Shown: one piece after another, positions 50,102 to 59,637 of the stretch
Layout of the letters: each line of letters starts with the position of its first letter
Position numbering within the stretch: position 1 is the first letter of the stretch
Source: CALKWS01 sp051020515
GTDB lineage: Bacteria; Actinomycetota; Actinomycetes; Actinomycetales; Beutenbergiaceae
Assembly: GCF_051020515.1 (NCBI RefSeq)
Contig: NZ_CP194857.1
Location: 3,100,001 to 3,164,000, forward strand
Reading direction: 5' to 3'
Length of the DNA: 64,000 nucleotides
Program-made: the position numbers and the translations under genes
The notes under the pieces: model-generated
Told to the model about the DNA's origin: nothing
The model's input: only the letters and a program-made list of their open reading frames with translations
The model's database searches: none

Positions 50102-51072
50102 ATGAAGAACACTTCGCGCCGAATGATGGCGCTCACTGCCACCGCGGCCGCGGCCACGCTGGCCTTGGCGGCTTGCGGCAACGGCGATGGTGACGGGCTC
50201 GACGATCCGCCCCCGGTCCCCGGTCAGGAGGACGAGGGCAACGGCGACGAGAACGGCGACGCGAACGGCGATGGCGGCACCCTGGCGGAGTTGCAGGAAG
50301 CCGGTTCGATCTCCGTCGGGTTCGCCGGCGAGGAGCCCTACAGCTACACCGACGACAGCGGGGAACTCACCGGTGCCACGATCGCGCTGCACCGCGAGGT
50401 CTTCGCTTCGATGGGCATCGAGACGGTCGAGGGCACCGAGGTGGACTGGGACGCCCTCATCCCCGGCCTGAACGCAGGTCGCTTCGATGCGGTCTCCGCC
50501 GGTATGTCGATCCTGCCCGAGCGGTGTGAGCAGGCGTCGTTCTCCAACCCAGAGATCATGTACACCACCGCGTTCATGGTGCCTGAGGGGAACCCGAACG
50601 ACCTGCACGACATGCAGGACGTTCAGGAAGCCGGGGTCACCTTCGCCGCCATGAACGGTGCGGTCGAGGAGTCCTACGCCCAGGCCCTGGGCATCGACTT
50701 GATGACGGTGAACACCCCGCAGGACGGGATGGACGCTGTGGTCTCCGGCCGCGCCGACGTCTACGCCCTCACCGGCATCTCGCTGCGCGCCATGGCGGAG
50801 AGAACAACCCCGACCAGCCGGTCGAGGTGACCGAGGCGTTCGAGGCCGTGGTCGACGGTGAGATCCAGGTGGGTGCCGGCGCGACGGTGTTCCGTGACGC
50901 GGACACCGATCTGCTGGACGCCTACAACGAGGCTGCCGCGGAGATCATCGGCGACCCGGCGGAGTTCGAGCGGGTGCTTGGCCCGTTCGGCTTCACCGAG
51001 GCCGAGCGGCCCACCGATGAAGTCAGCACTGAGATGCTCTGCGAGGGTGATCTGCCCACCGTCGAGGAATGA
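50102..51072 (+). CDS. ehuB: Ectoine/hydroxyectoine-binding lipoprotein EhuB, frameshifted in the assembly
   Basis: About 323 residues after repair. Lipobox LALAAC, then an acidic Gly/Asp/Asn linker and a family 3 solute-binding fold. The EhuB-like stretches are VGFAGEEPYSYTDDSGELTG, AGMSILPERCEQASFS, EGNPNDLHDMQDV, AMNGAVEESYA and VLGPFGFTEAERP with EMLCEGD. The frame breaks near 50800: one missing G restores MAEENNPDQPVEVTEAF. It captures compatible solutes for the permeases directly downstream. ATG 50102 follows GAGAGGAGCACG. Confidence 0.88.
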
Positions 51073-51075
51073 TCG

Positions 51076-51789
51076 GTGCAAGACTTTCTTGATTCGTTCG
51101 TCTCGGCGGCGCCGCGCCTCTGGGAGGGCACAGTTGTCACACTGCAGCTCTCCGTGGGCGGCGCCGCCGTGGCGTTCTTCGTTGCCTGTCTGCTGGGCGT
51201 CGCGGCGAACAGCAGGTTCATCATCGTGCGCACTCTGGTGCGGATCGTCGTGGAGTTCTTCCGCGGGACCTCGCTGGTCGTGCAGATGTTCTTCCTGTTC
51301 TTCGTCCTGCCGATGCTCGGGATCGAGTGGGCCTCCCTGACCACCGGGATCATCGCCCTGGGCCTGAACTACGGGGCCTACGGTTCCGAGGTGGTGCGCG
51401 GCTCGCTCAACGCCGTTCCCAAGGGTCAGTGGGAGACCACCACCGCGCTGTCGATGTCCTGGTGGAACAAGATGCGCCGGGTCATCTGGCCGCAGGCCTG
51501 GGCCCTGATGCTCCCCGGGTTCAACAACCTGCTGATCATGCTCATCAAGGGCTCGTCCCTGGCCGGGTTCATCTTCCTGCAGGACCTGTTGTTCATCACC
51601 CAGCAGGTGCGCCGCACCATGGATACCGCCACCGCATTCGGCCTGAGCCTGGTGATCTACTTCCTGATCTCGCTGGCCTGTTCGGCGGTGCTGCGGTGGA
51701 TGGAACTGCGTGCCCAGCGCAAGCTCGGGCTGAAGGAGAGCAAGAAGCCGCGCACCGATAAGGCACTGGCGGGAGGGGGAGCAGCATGA
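51076..51789 (+). CDS. ehuC: Ectoine ABC transporter permease EhuC
   Basis: A 237-residue His/Glu/Gln-type permease with about five helices, FFRGTSLVVQMFFLFFVLP, and the conserved EAA-like loop YGAYGSEVVRGSLNAVPKGQWE. Starts at GTG 51076, 3 bases after the ehuB stop, and overlaps ehuD by ATGA. Its assignment as EhuC rests on order and on EhuB. Confidence 0.9.
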   Translation: MQDFLDSFVSAAPRLWEGTVVTLQLSVGGAAVAFFVACLLGVAANSRFIIVRTLVRIVVEFFRGTSLVVQMFFLFFVLPMLGIEWASLTTGIIALGLNYGAYGSEVVRGSLNAVPKGQWETTTALSMSWWNKMRRVIWPQAWALMLPGFNNLLIMLIKGSSLAGFIFLQDLLFITQQVRRTMDTATAFGLSLVIYFLISLACSAVLRWMELRAQRKLGLKESKKPRTDKALAGGGAA

Positions 51790-52427
51790 TCTGGAATACC
51801 CAGTTCGCGCTGGATGTGCTTCCCCCGCTCCTGGAGGCCTTCGTCCGGGTGACCCTGGTCGTGACGGTGGTCGGTTCGCTCGCCGCTGCGGTGCTCGGTC
51901 TCATCTGGGCGATCGCCCTGCGCAGCCTTCCCTACATACCTGCCAAGATCCTGAGTTGGATCCTGGACTTCATCCGGATGACCCCACTGCCGGCGCAGTT
52001 GCTGTTCCTGTACCTGACGGTGTCGACGCTGTCAGCGATGCAGGTCGGGATCATCGTCATCGGGATCCACTACTCCACCTACATGGCCGAGTCCTACCGC
52101 TCCGGGATCGAGTCGGTCCCCAAGGGGCAGTGGGAGGGTGCGACGGCCCTGTCGTTGCCGCAGAGCCGTACCTGGCGTGCGGTCATCATGCCGCAGGCAA
52201 TCCGGGCGACCATCCCGTCCCTGGGTAACTGGGCGATCGCGATGTTCAAGGACACACCGTTCCTCATCTTCATCGCGGCCCCGGAGATGGTCACCGTGGC
52301 ACGGAACATCGGTGGGACCACCTTCCGGTACGTCGAACCCCTGACCATCGCCGGACTGATCTTCCTCGCGGCGAGTTATCCCACGGCCATCCTCATGCGC
52401 AGACTGGAGAAGCGACTTGCGTACTAA
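51786..52427 (+). CDS. ehuD: Ectoine ABC transporter permease EhuD
   Basis: A 213-residue permease of the same family with FIRMTPLPAQLLFLYLTV and the EAA-like loop YSTYMAESYRSGIESVPKGQWEGATAL. The EhuD-typical PLPAQ and DTPFLIFIAAPEM are visible. It forms the heterodimeric channel with EhuC. Confidence 0.9.
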   Translation: MIWNTQFALDVLPPLLEAFVRVTLVVTVVGSLAAAVLGLIWAIALRSLPYIPAKILSWILDFIRMTPLPAQLLFLYLTVSTLSAMQVGIIVIGIHYSTYMAESYRSGIESVPKGQWEGATALSLPQSRTWRAVIMPQAIRATIPSLGNWAIAMFKDTPFLIFIAAPEMVTVARNIGGTTFRYVEPLTIAGLIFLAASYPTAILMRRLEKRLAY

Positions 52428-52434
52428 TGACCCC

Positions 52435-53190
52435 ATGATCAGATTCGAGGACGTCGTCAAGAAGTTCGGTGACACCACCGTGCTCAGCGATCTGAACTTC
52501 GACGTGGCCAAGGGCGAGCGCGTGACGCTCATCGGTCCCAGTGGCTCGGGCAAGACCACCATCCTGCGCCTGGTGATGACCTTGGAGCACCTGACCGGGG
52601 GGTACATCTACATCGACGGTGACCCGCTGACCCATGAGGAACGCAACGGCCGTCGGGTGGAGCGTCGGCCCAAGGACATTTCCAGGATCCGGCGCCGGAT
52701 CGGCATGGTCTTCCAGCAGTTCAACCTGTTCCCGAACATGCGGGTCATCGACAACATCATCGAGGCGCCGGTGCACGTGCTCGGCAAGTCCAAGGAGGAG
52801 GCCATCGATCAGGCTTACGGCCTGTTGGACCAGGTGGGGCTCAAGCACCGGGCCGAGGCGCACCCCTTGCAACTCTCCGGTGGTCAGCAACAGCGGGTGG
52901 CGATCGCGCGTGCCCTGGCGATGAACCCCGAGATCCTGCTGCTGGACGAGGTCACTTCCGCGCTCGACCCCGAACTGGTGGGCGACGTGCTCGCGGTGCT
53001 GCGTGAGATCGCCGACAACACCGACATCTCGATGCTCATCGTGACCCACGAGATGCAGTTCGCCCGCGATGTGTCCCAGCGGGTGATGATGTTCGACGGT
53101 GGCAAGGTCGTGGAGGAGGGCCACCCGGACAAGATCTTCACCAACCCCGATCACGAGCGCACCAAGACCTTCCTGCAGGCGATCCTCTGA
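52435..53190 (+). CDS. ehuA: Ectoine ABC transporter ATPase EhuA
   Basis: A 251-residue polar amino acid-type ATPase: Walker A GPSGSGKTT, Q-loop VFQQFNLFPNM, signature LSGGQQQRVAIARAL, Walker B ILLLDEVTSALDP, H-loop THEM. I use ATG 52435 (MIRFEDVVKKFGD), the usual family start. A TTG at 52417 overlapping ehuD has a better-spaced GGAGA and would add six residues. Confidence 0.92.
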   Translation: MIRFEDVVKKFGDTTVLSDLNFDVAKGERVTLIGPSGSGKTTILRLVMTLEHLTGGYIYIDGDPLTHEERNGRRVERRPKDISRIRRRIGMVFQQFNLFPNMRVIDNIIEAPVHVLGKSKEEAIDQAYGLLDQVGLKHRAEAHPLQLSGGQQQRVAIARALAMNPEILLLDEVTSALDPELVGDVLAVLREIADNTDISMLIVTHEMQFARDVSQRVMMFDGGKVVEEGHPDKIFTNPDHERTKTFLQAIL

Positions 53191-53194
53191 TCCC

Positions 53195-53211
53195 GCCCGG
53201 CGGAGCCGGGC
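53195..53211 (+). terminator. Terminator hairpin after ehuBCDA
   Basis: Perfect 7-bp stem GCCCGGC/GCCGGGC with a GGA loop, 5 bases after the ehuA stop and just before the dgt promoter. Confidence 0.7.
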
Positions 53212-53225
53212 CCGGATGGACGGCG

Positions 53226-53231
53226 TAGGGT
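53226..53231 (+). promoter_or_regulatory. -10 hexamer of leaderless dgt
   Basis: TAGGGT lies exactly 6 bases before GTG 53238. Confidence 0.5.
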
Positions 53232-53237
53232 GATGGC

Positions 53238-54512
53238 GTGTTCGATCTGCCCGTTGGCCGGTACCGGCTGTATGACCATGAGCGGTGGTACGCCGAGGCA
53301 CCCAAGTCGGCGCACCGCTCGGACTTCGAGCGGGACCGCGCCCGGATCGTGCACTCCTCGGCGCTGCGACGCCTCGGTGCCAAGACCCAGGTGCTGGGGC
53401 CGGGCACCGACGACTTCGTCCGCACTCGCCTGACCCACACCCTCGAGGTAGCCCAGGTGGGCCGGGAGCTGGCCTACAACCTGGGCTGCGACCCGGACGT
53501 GGTCGACGCCGCCTGCCTCTCCCACGACCTGGGGCACCCCCCGTTCGGTCACAACGGCGAGAACGCGCTGCACGAGGTCGCTGCCGATATCGGGGGCTTC
53601 GAGGGCAACGCCCAGACCCTGCGGCTGCTGACGCGCCTGGAACCCAAGACGTTCACCCGGGAGGGGCGCGCGGTGGGGTTGAACCTCACCCGAGCGAGCC
53701 TGGATGCCTCCACCAAGTACCCCTGGTTCTCCGGCGAGGGACCGGCGGGTGAGTCGGGCGGCCCGACCCGCAAGTTCGGTGCCTATGCCGATGACGCCGA
53801 GGTGTTCGCCTGGATGCGGGGGGACTCCCCGCCCGGGCGCCGTTGCATCGAAGCCCAGGTGATGGACCTGGCCGACGACATCTCCTACTCCGTGCACGAC
53901 GTGGAGGACGCGGTGGTGAACGGCCGCCACGACCTGGACCAGTTGCGTCAGGAGGGCATGCGGGAACGTCTGATCGACCAGATCCACGACTGGTACGGCC
54001 GAGCCACCAGCGCCGATGACCTCTATGCCGCGATCGAATCGCTGTCGGCGATGCCGTACTGGGTGGAGACGTTCGACGGGACCCGGCGGGGTCTGGCCCG
54101 ACTGAAGGACATGACCTCGCAACTGATCGGGCGTTTCGCGGTGGCGGCGGCTCGGGCCACCCGGGCCACCTTCGGCCAGGGCGACCTGGTGCGCTACGAC
54201 GCCGACGTGGTGGTACCCGACCAGGTCCTCGCCGAGATCACGGTGCTGAAAGGGATCGCGGCGATGTTCGTGATGGCCCCACGTGAGGACGAACCGTTGT
54301 ACGGGCGTCAACGCCAGATCGTCACCAACCTCGTCCAGGAGTGCTCGAGCCGCCCCGAGGCGACCCTGGAGCCCCCGTTCCTCGCCGACTACCGGGAAGC
54401 CGACGACGACGCAGGGCGGTTGCGCGCGGTCGTGGATCAGGTGGCCTCTCTCACCGACGTCTCCGCCCTGGAGTGGCACGCGCGCCTGTGCGAGTCGGAC
54501 AGCCGCCCGTGA
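53238..54512 (+). CDS. dgt: Deoxyguanosinetriphosphate triphosphohydrolase
   Basis: A 424-residue HD-domain dNTPase that converts dGTP and other dNTPs to nucleoside plus triphosphate, balancing dNTP pools. Metal-binding HD motifs: RLTHTLEVAQ, CLSHDLGHPPFGHNGE and MDLADDISYSVHDVEDAV. In actinobacteria dgt commonly stands before dnaG, as here. GTG 53238 is supported by the leaderless -10. Confidence 0.95.
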   Translation: MFDLPVGRYRLYDHERWYAEAPKSAHRSDFERDRARIVHSSALRRLGAKTQVLGPGTDDFVRTRLTHTLEVAQVGRELAYNLGCDPDVVDAACLSHDLGHPPFGHNGENALHEVAADIGGFEGNAQTLRLLTRLEPKTFTREGRAVGLNLTRASLDASTKYPWFSGEGPAGESGGPTRKFGAYADDAEVFAWMRGDSPPGRRCIEAQVMDLADDISYSVHDVEDAVVNGRHDLDQLRQEGMRERLIDQIHDWYGRATSADDLYAAIESLSAMPYWVETFDGTRRGLARLKDMTSQLIGRFAVAAARATRATFGQGDLVRYDADVVVPDQVLAEITVLKGIAAMFVMAPREDEPLYGRQRQIVTNLVQECSSRPEATLEPPFLADYREADDDAGRLRAVVDQVASLTDVSALEWHARLCESDSRP

Positions 54513-54588
54513 CCCGCACCCGGTGAGCGGGCGCCGGGATCGCGGTCGGCCGGTGATCGCCTCGCCCGTGGTGCCGGTCGCCAGCGCC

Positions 54589-54594
54589 TAGACT
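54589..54594 (+). promoter_or_regulatory. -10 hexamer of leaderless dnaG
   Basis: TAGACT lies 7 bases before ATG 54602, and no ribosome site is visible. Confidence 0.5.
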
Positions 54595-54601
54595 CGGGAT
54601 C

Positions 54602-56587
54602 ATGGCCGGCCTGATCAGACGTGAGGACATCGCGTCCGTTCGTGAAAAGGCCCGGATCGAGGAGATCGTCGGCGCTCACGTCACCCTGAAGAGCGCCGGG
54701 GTCGGGTCGATGAAGGGCTTGTGCCCCTTCCACGACGAACGCACCCCCTCCTTCCACGTACGCCCGCAGCTGGGACTGTGGCACTGCTTCGGGTGTGACG
54801 AGGGCGGTGACGTGATCTCGTTCGTGCAGAAGATCAACCACCTGCCCTTCGGCGAGGCGGTCGAGCACCTCGCCTCGGTCACCGGGGTGGAACTGCACTA
54901 TGAGGACGACGGCGGACCGCGCCGCCCGCGGGAGGAGCCCGGCCGGCGCCAGCGGCTGCTGGAGGTGAACCGCACCACCGAGCAGTTCTACGCCGAGCAG
55001 CTCGGCTCACCCGAGGCGGGGACCGCGCGACGGTTCCTGGCCGAGCGCGGCTTCGACCAGGCTGCTGCGACACAGTTCGGCGTGGGGTATGCCCCCAAGG
55101 GATGGGACAACCTGTCCCGTCACCTGCGCCAACGCGGTTTCATCGAGGCTGAGCTGACCGCATCCGGGGTGGTCTCGGCCGGGCAGCGCGGAAGTTACGA
55201 CCGGTTCCGGGGCCGGCTCATCTGGCCGATCCGGGACACCACCGGCGCCACGGTGGGGTTCGGTGCCCGCAAGCTCTATGACGACGACCCCGGCCCGAAG
55301 TACCTGAACACCCCCGAGACGCCCCTGTACAAGAAGAACCACGTGCTCTACGGCATCGACCTGGCCAAGAAGGCGATCGCCACCCAGCGTCAGGTGGTCG
55401 TTGTGGAGGGCTACACCGACGTGATGGCGATGCACCTGGCCGGCGTCGGCACCGCGGTGGCCACCTGCGGCACCGCGTTCGGCGTCGATCACATCCGCGT
55501 GGTGCGTCGCATGCTCGGCGACACCGCCGATGCCGCGGCCGGGTTGATGCTGGCCACCGGATCGCGTGGGGGAGAGGTGATCTTCACCTTCGACGGCGAC
55601 GAGGCCGGCCAGAAGGCAGCACTGCGAGCCTTCGGTGAGGACCAGCGGTTCGCCTCCCAGACGTTCGTGGCGATCAGCCCGGAGGGCATGGACCCGTGTG
55701 ACCTGCGCCTGGAGCGGGGTGAGGCCGCGGTGCGGGACCTGGTGGCCGAGCGTGAGCCATTGTTCGAGTTCGCGATCCGATCGGTGCTGCGGCGGCTGGA
55801 TCTGAGCACCGCCGAGGGCCGAGTGCAGGCGTTGCGGGCCGCAGCCCCGGTGGTGGCGCGGATCCGGGACCTTGCCCTGCGTTCGGAGTACGCGCGTTCG
55901 TTGGCGGGATGGCTCGGGATGGAGGAGACCTCGGTGCGCCGGGCGGTGACCCAGTCCCAGCGGCAGGGTGCCGGCGGTGACGGGGGTGGCACACCGGCCG
56001 AGCGCGACCCGCAGCGGCAGCGCCAACGCCCGGGCCTGGACCCCGAGGCCGCCCAGCGCACCGGCACCCGGTCAGCGCCCAGCACCGATCCGGTGGCCCG
56101 CCTGGAGCGGCAGGTGCTGGAGGTGGTGCTGCAGTTACCCCAGCACATCACCGACCTGGGCTTCGACGACCTGTCGCCGGACACGTTCGTGGTGCCGGCC
56201 CACCGGGCGGTCCACGACGCGATCCGGGCCGGTGGCGGCCTGGCCGAGTACGTCCAGGTAGCCGCCGCGGCCGGAGGAGGCGCCGATGGCGAAGCGCGGG
56301 CCGCTGCGGCGTGGGCGGAGCGGCTGCGCGAGGCCAGCGGACCCCCGGTGGACGGACTCGTGACGGAGTTGGCGGTGTCCCCGCTGCCGGAGGACCGCCC
56401 CGGAGCGCTGGCCTCCTACGCCAGGGGCGTGGTGGTGGCGTTGTTGCGGATGGGGATGACCCGCCGCATCGCCGAGGCCCGCGGCGCCCTGCAGCGCACC
56501 GCCCCGGAGGACCCCTCCTACGCCCAGCAGTTCGCCGATCTGGTCGAGTTGGAGAACGCTCGCCGGGCTCTGGAGACTCAGGGCTGA
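54602..56587 (+). CDS. dnaG: DNA primase DnaG
   Basis: A 661-residue primase. The N-terminal CHC2 zinc domain (CPFHDERTPSFHV ... WHCFGCDEGGD), the RNA polymerase core with AATQFGVGYAPKGWD, the Toprim motif VVEGYTDVMAMH and FTFDGDEAGQKAA, and a C-terminal helicase-interacting region are all intact. A Gln/Arg/Pro-rich linker of about 50 residues (around 460-505) separates core and C-terminal domain. It is an uninterrupted frame. Confidence 0.97.
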   Translation: MAGLIRREDIASVREKARIEEIVGAHVTLKSAGVGSMKGLCPFHDERTPSFHVRPQLGLWHCFGCDEGGDVISFVQKINHLPFGEAVEHLASVTGVELHYEDDGGPRRPREEPGRRQRLLEVNRTTEQFYAEQLGSPEAGTARRFLAERGFDQAAATQFGVGYAPKGWDNLSRHLRQRGFIEAELTASGVVSAGQRGSYDRFRGRLIWPIRDTTGATVGFGARKLYDDDPGPKYLNTPETPLYKKNHVLYGIDLAKKAIATQRQVVVVEGYTDVMAMHLAGVGTAVATCGTAFGVDHIRVVRRMLGDTADAAAGLMLATGSRGGEVIFTFDGDEAGQKAALRAFGEDQRFASQTFVAISPEGMDPCDLRLERGEAAVRDLVAEREPLFEFAIRSVLRRLDLSTAEGRVQALRAAAPVVARIRDLALRSEYARSLAGWLGMEETSVRRAVTQSQRQGAGGDGGGTPAERDPQRQRQRPGLDPEAAQRTGTRSAPSTDPVARLERQVLEVVLQLPQHITDLGFDDLSPDTFVVPAHRAVHDAIRAGGGLAEYVQVAAAAGGGADGEARAAAAWAERLREASGPPVDGLVTELAVSPLPEDRPGALASYARGVVVALLRMGMTRRIAEARGALQRTAPEDPSYAQQFADLVELENARRALETQG

Positions 56588-56651
56588 GCACCACAGTACC
56601 GCCGCCCAAAGGTGGGTCGGGCACCCGGTGATCTTCGCCGTCGTCCGCTGG

Positions 56652-56657
56652 CAGAAT
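56652..56657 (+). promoter_or_regulatory. -10 hexamer of leaderless S9 peptidase gene
   Basis: CAGAAT lies exactly 6 bases before ATG 56664; this favours 56664 over the upstream in-frame GTG 56628. Confidence 0.45.
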
Positions 56658-56663
56658 GGCCCG

Positions 56664-58667
56664 ATGACCAACACCACCATAGACGCCGTCGACCTCATCT
56701 CCCGCGACGCCCTGTTCGGTAATCCCGAACGGGCCGGCGTGCAGATCAGCCCGGACGGGCGCTACCTCTCCTGGCTCGCTCCGCTGGAGGGTGTGCTGAA
56801 CATCTGGGTGGCCCCCGCCGATGACCTGAGCGCCGCCGAGGCCATCACCCGTGATGACACCCGCGGGATCCGCCAGTACTTCTGGACCTACCAGCCGCAC
56901 ACGCTGGTGTACCTGCGCGACGACGGCGGCGATGAGGACTTCCACCTGCACCGGGTGGACGTGCGCACCCGTGAGGCCACCGACCTGACGCCGTTCCCGG
57001 AGGTCACGGCGCAGGTGAGCGGGGTCAGCGACCGGATCCCGGAGGCGATCCTGGTGGGCATCAACGACCGGGACGCCCGGTGGCACGACCTGTACCGGGT
57101 GGAACTGGCCAGCGGGGACCGGGAACTACTGGTGCGCAACACCGAGGGTTTCGCCGGGTTCCTGGCCGATCACGACTATGTGGTGCGTTATGCGATGCGT
57201 ACCCGCCCGGACGGCGGCATGGACATCCTGGCTCGCGACGGGGAGGACTGGCAGGTCGCCGAGGACGTGCCGTTCGAGGACGCGATGAGCACCTACGCCG
57301 CCGGCCTGACGGCCGATGGGTCCACCCTGTACCTGGTGGACTCCCGGGGCCGCAACACCTCCGGCTTGTACGCCCTGGACCTGGCCTCTGGTGCCCGATC
57401 GCTGGTGCACGCCGATGAGCGCACCGACATCGCCGGCGCGCTCGCGCATCCCACCACGGGCCGGATCCAGGCGGTGGCGGTGAATTACCTGCGCGAGGAG
57501 TGGACGGTGGTCGACCCCGAGGTCGGCCCGGACCTCGACGTCCTCGCCGGAGTCGGGCCGGGGGAGATCTCGGTCACCTCCCGCACCCTGGCCGACGACG
57601 TGTGGATCGCGGCGTACTCCTCGGCGACCGAACCCATGACCTACTACCGCTACGATCGCCCCCAGCGCCGGCTGACCCGCTTGTTCTCCGGGCGCCCGGC
57701 GCTGGAGGGCGCCCCTTTGGTGCCGATGCACCCGGTGGAGATCACGGCCAGGGACGGGCACACCCTGGTCTCCTACCTGACCCTGCCCGCGCACCGCGCG
57801 GCCGACGACGGCGCATCCCGGGCGGGTCAGCTCGCCGCCGCGACCGGTCCGGTCCCGATGGTGCTGTTCGTGCACGGAGGACCCTGGTCCCGTGATGCCT
57901 ATGGATACGACGCGTACGTCCAATGGTTGGCCAACCGCGGGTACGCGGTGCTGCAGGTCAACTACCGTGGCTCGACCGGTTTCGGTAAGGAGTTCATCAA
58001 CATCGCCGACGGGCAGTGGGGTGCGGCGATGCACGAGGACCTGCTCGACGCCGTGGACTGGGCCGTCCGGGAGGGGATCACCGCGCAGGACACCGTCGGC
58101 ATCATGGGCGGCTCCTACGGGGGCTACGCCACCCTGGCCGGGCTGACGATGACCCCGACCACCTTTGCGTGCGGCGTGGACATCGTGGGCCCATCGAATC
58201 TGAACACGCTGATCGAGACGGTCCCGCCGTACTGGGCCTCGTTCTTCGAACAGATCGCCCGCCGGATCGGGGACCCCCGCACCGAGGCGGGCAAGGCGCT
58301 GCTTGATGAGCGGTCCCCGCTGACCCATGTGGACAACATCGTGCGGCCGCTGCTGATCGGACAGGGCGCGAATGACCCACGGGTGAAGCAGACCGAGAGC
58401 GACCAGATCGTGGAGTCGATGTCCGCCAAGGGCATTCCGGTCACCTACGTGCTCTTCCCCGACGAGGGCCACGGGTTCGCGCGGCCGGAGAACGACAAGG
58501 CGTTCAACGCCATCGCCGAGGGGTTCCTGGCAGAGCACCTGGGTGGTCGGGCCGAGCCGCTGGGCGGTGACCTGACCGGTTCCTCAGCCACGGTGCCCAC
58601 CGGCGCCGACGGCGTGGCGGGCTTGGCCGACGCCCTGGCGAACCACGAGCCCGTCCTGCGCGCCTGA
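56664..58667 (+). CDS. S9 family peptidase (prolyl oligopeptidase/acylaminoacyl-peptidase type)
   Basis: A 667-residue cytosolic serine peptidase. Residues 1-380 form a WD-like propeller and the C-terminal part an alpha/beta hydrolase: FVHGGPWSRD, nucleophile in GGSYGGYATLAG, catalytic Asp in GANDPRVKQTESDQ and His in PDEGHGFARPEN. No signal peptide. It likely trims short peptides. The first codons match the leaderless promoter. It is a single gene between dnaG and the tRNA-Met. Confidence 0.94.
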   Translation: MTNTTIDAVDLISRDALFGNPERAGVQISPDGRYLSWLAPLEGVLNIWVAPADDLSAAEAITRDDTRGIRQYFWTYQPHTLVYLRDDGGDEDFHLHRVDVRTREATDLTPFPEVTAQVSGVSDRIPEAILVGINDRDARWHDLYRVELASGDRELLVRNTEGFAGFLADHDYVVRYAMRTRPDGGMDILARDGEDWQVAEDVPFEDAMSTYAAGLTADGSTLYLVDSRGRNTSGLYALDLASGARSLVHADERTDIAGALAHPTTGRIQAVAVNYLREEWTVVDPEVGPDLDVLAGVGPGEISVTSRTLADDVWIAAYSSATEPMTYYRYDRPQRRLTRLFSGRPALEGAPLVPMHPVEITARDGHTLVSYLTLPAHRAADDGASRAGQLAAATGPVPMVLFVHGGPWSRDAYGYDAYVQWLANRGYAVLQVNYRGSTGFGKEFINIADGQWGAAMHEDLLDAVDWAVREGITAQDTVGIMGGSYGGYATLAGLTMTPTTFACGVDIVGPSNLNTLIETVPPYWASFFEQIARRIGDPRTEAGKALLDERSPLTHVDNIVRPLLIGQGANDPRVKQTESDQIVESMSAKGIPVTYVLFPDEGHGFARPENDKAFNAIAEGFLAEHLGGRAEPLGGDLTGSSATVPTGADGVAGLADALANHEPVLRA

Positions 58668-58695
58668 CCCGCACCCGTCCGCACCCGTCCGCACC

Positions 58696-58713
58696 CGGGC
58701 GGTACACCGCCCG
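58696..58713 (+). terminator. Terminator hairpin after the S9 peptidase gene
   Basis: Perfect 7-bp stem CGGGCGG/CCGCCCG with a TACA loop, 28 bases after the stop. Short direct repeats of GCACCCGTCC precede it. Confidence 0.65.
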
Positions 58714-58856
58714 CACCAGCCTCCCCCGCACGCGGCTGCCCCGCCCCAAGCCTGCCCCGCACGGCTGTCGTGCACCCCGCACCATGCCGCCGGACCGTCC
58801 AATCGGTTGGTTCGGGCGGGTTCGGACGGGGCGCCGGGCGCGATGGCGAGCCTCGA

Positions 58857-58933
58857 TGGTGCCCCAGGCGGGGCTTGAACCCGCGACCGACGGATTATGA
58901 GTCCGCTGCTCTGACCAGCTGAGCTACTGGGGC
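58857..58933 (-). tRNA. tRNA-Met (anticodon CAT)
   Basis: Read on the minus strand: acceptor GCCCCAG/CTGGGGC, D arm GCTCAGCTGGTCAGAGC, anticodon stem-loop GCGGA-CTCATAA-TCCGT, T arm GCGGG-TTCAAGC-CCCGC, and an encoded ACCA end. The anticodon is CAT. I take it as elongator Met; an Ile2 tRNA with modified C34 has the same anticodon and cannot be excluded by eye. The initiator is unlikely because the first acceptor pair is G-C. Confidence 0.92.
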
Positions 58934-58992
58934 GCGGTCACCCAGCCTATCGTCGCCAGAGGCGGTCCGGTGCATTGCGCGCGAGAGACGGG

Positions 58993-58998
58993 TACGGT
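58993..58998 (+). promoter_or_regulatory. -10 hexamer of leaderless hypothetical gene
   Basis: TACGGT lies exactly 6 bases before ATG 59005. Confidence 0.4.
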
Positions 58999-59004
58999 CG
59001 GCAC

Positions 59005-59504
59005 ATGAGGTTCGGGCGAGGGAAAAAGACCAGACTTCCCGCTGAGATGGCCGGGCTGGTCCGTGGTGAGGTGCTGGCCGCTGCGCAACTGCGTGGGGGC
59101 GGCTGGCTGGTGCTCACCCCGGCGGCCGTCGTCGTGATCGGGACCGGCTCGGGGGACTTCGAGCGGGCCTGGCACACCGTGGACCGCGGGGAATGGAGCA
59201 GCGACGGCAACCGGATCCAACTGACCTGGGTGGATGGCCACGAACCGGTGGAGTTGCAACTGGTCCACGATGACCGCGAACTGGCCGACATCTGCGCGGC
59301 GAGGTGGAGGCCTCCCTCGTGCACGCCGAGGTCGAGCGGCTACCAGGTGGAGGAACGTTGCGCGGCGCGATCCGTCGTGACGCGGAAGGGCAGTTGTTCT
59401 CCCAGGTCAGCGTCAGCGGTCGGGTGCACCGCGGTGAGGACCTGGACCAACGGGTCCGGGCGATGGAGGGCCGGGTGCGCGCTCAAGTGGGTCTGCCCCA
59501 ATAG
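59005..59504 (+). CDS. Conserved-looking hypothetical protein, frameshifted in the assembly
   Basis: About 166 residues after repair. The first 100 residues form short beta strands (GGGWLVLTPAAVVVIG, WHTVDRGEWSSDGNRIQLTWVDG), then a helix and a beta C-terminus (GGTLRGAIRRDAEGQLFSQVSVSGRV). The frame breaks near 59301-59304; adding one G gives CAAEVEASLVHAEVERLP. I recall similar small proteins in Micrococcales, but no function. No membrane segment. The stop lies inside a 37-base tandem repeat. Confidence 0.7.
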
Positions 59505-59575
59505 CCGCGGGTGACCGGACCCCATCGATGTGGCCGGGTAGCCGCGGGTGACCGGACCCCATCGATGTGGCCGGG
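59503..59575 (+). repeat. 37-base tandem direct repeat, two copies
   Basis: The unit at 59503-59539 (begins AGCCGCGGGTGACCGG, ends ATGTGGCCGGGT) is repeated with no mismatch over 36 bases at 59540-59575. The first copy overlaps the stop of the preceding gene; the array ends 62 bases before tRNA-Asn. Confidence 0.9.
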
Positions 59576-59637
59576 CCCACGTACCCGAGGCGGCGAGCAC
59601 CGGGCGAACGGTGCTAAAGTCGTCTGGGCCAATACGA

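Noticed and set aside
49834..50181. Minus-strand frame of 115 residues upstream of and overlapping ehuB
   Set aside because: It covers the ehuB ribosome site and signal peptide on the opposite strand and has no recognisable feature.
58671..58700. CRISPR-like array of GCACCCGTCC repeats
   Set aside because: Only two to three contiguous 10-base copies without spacers, next to a terminator hairpin.
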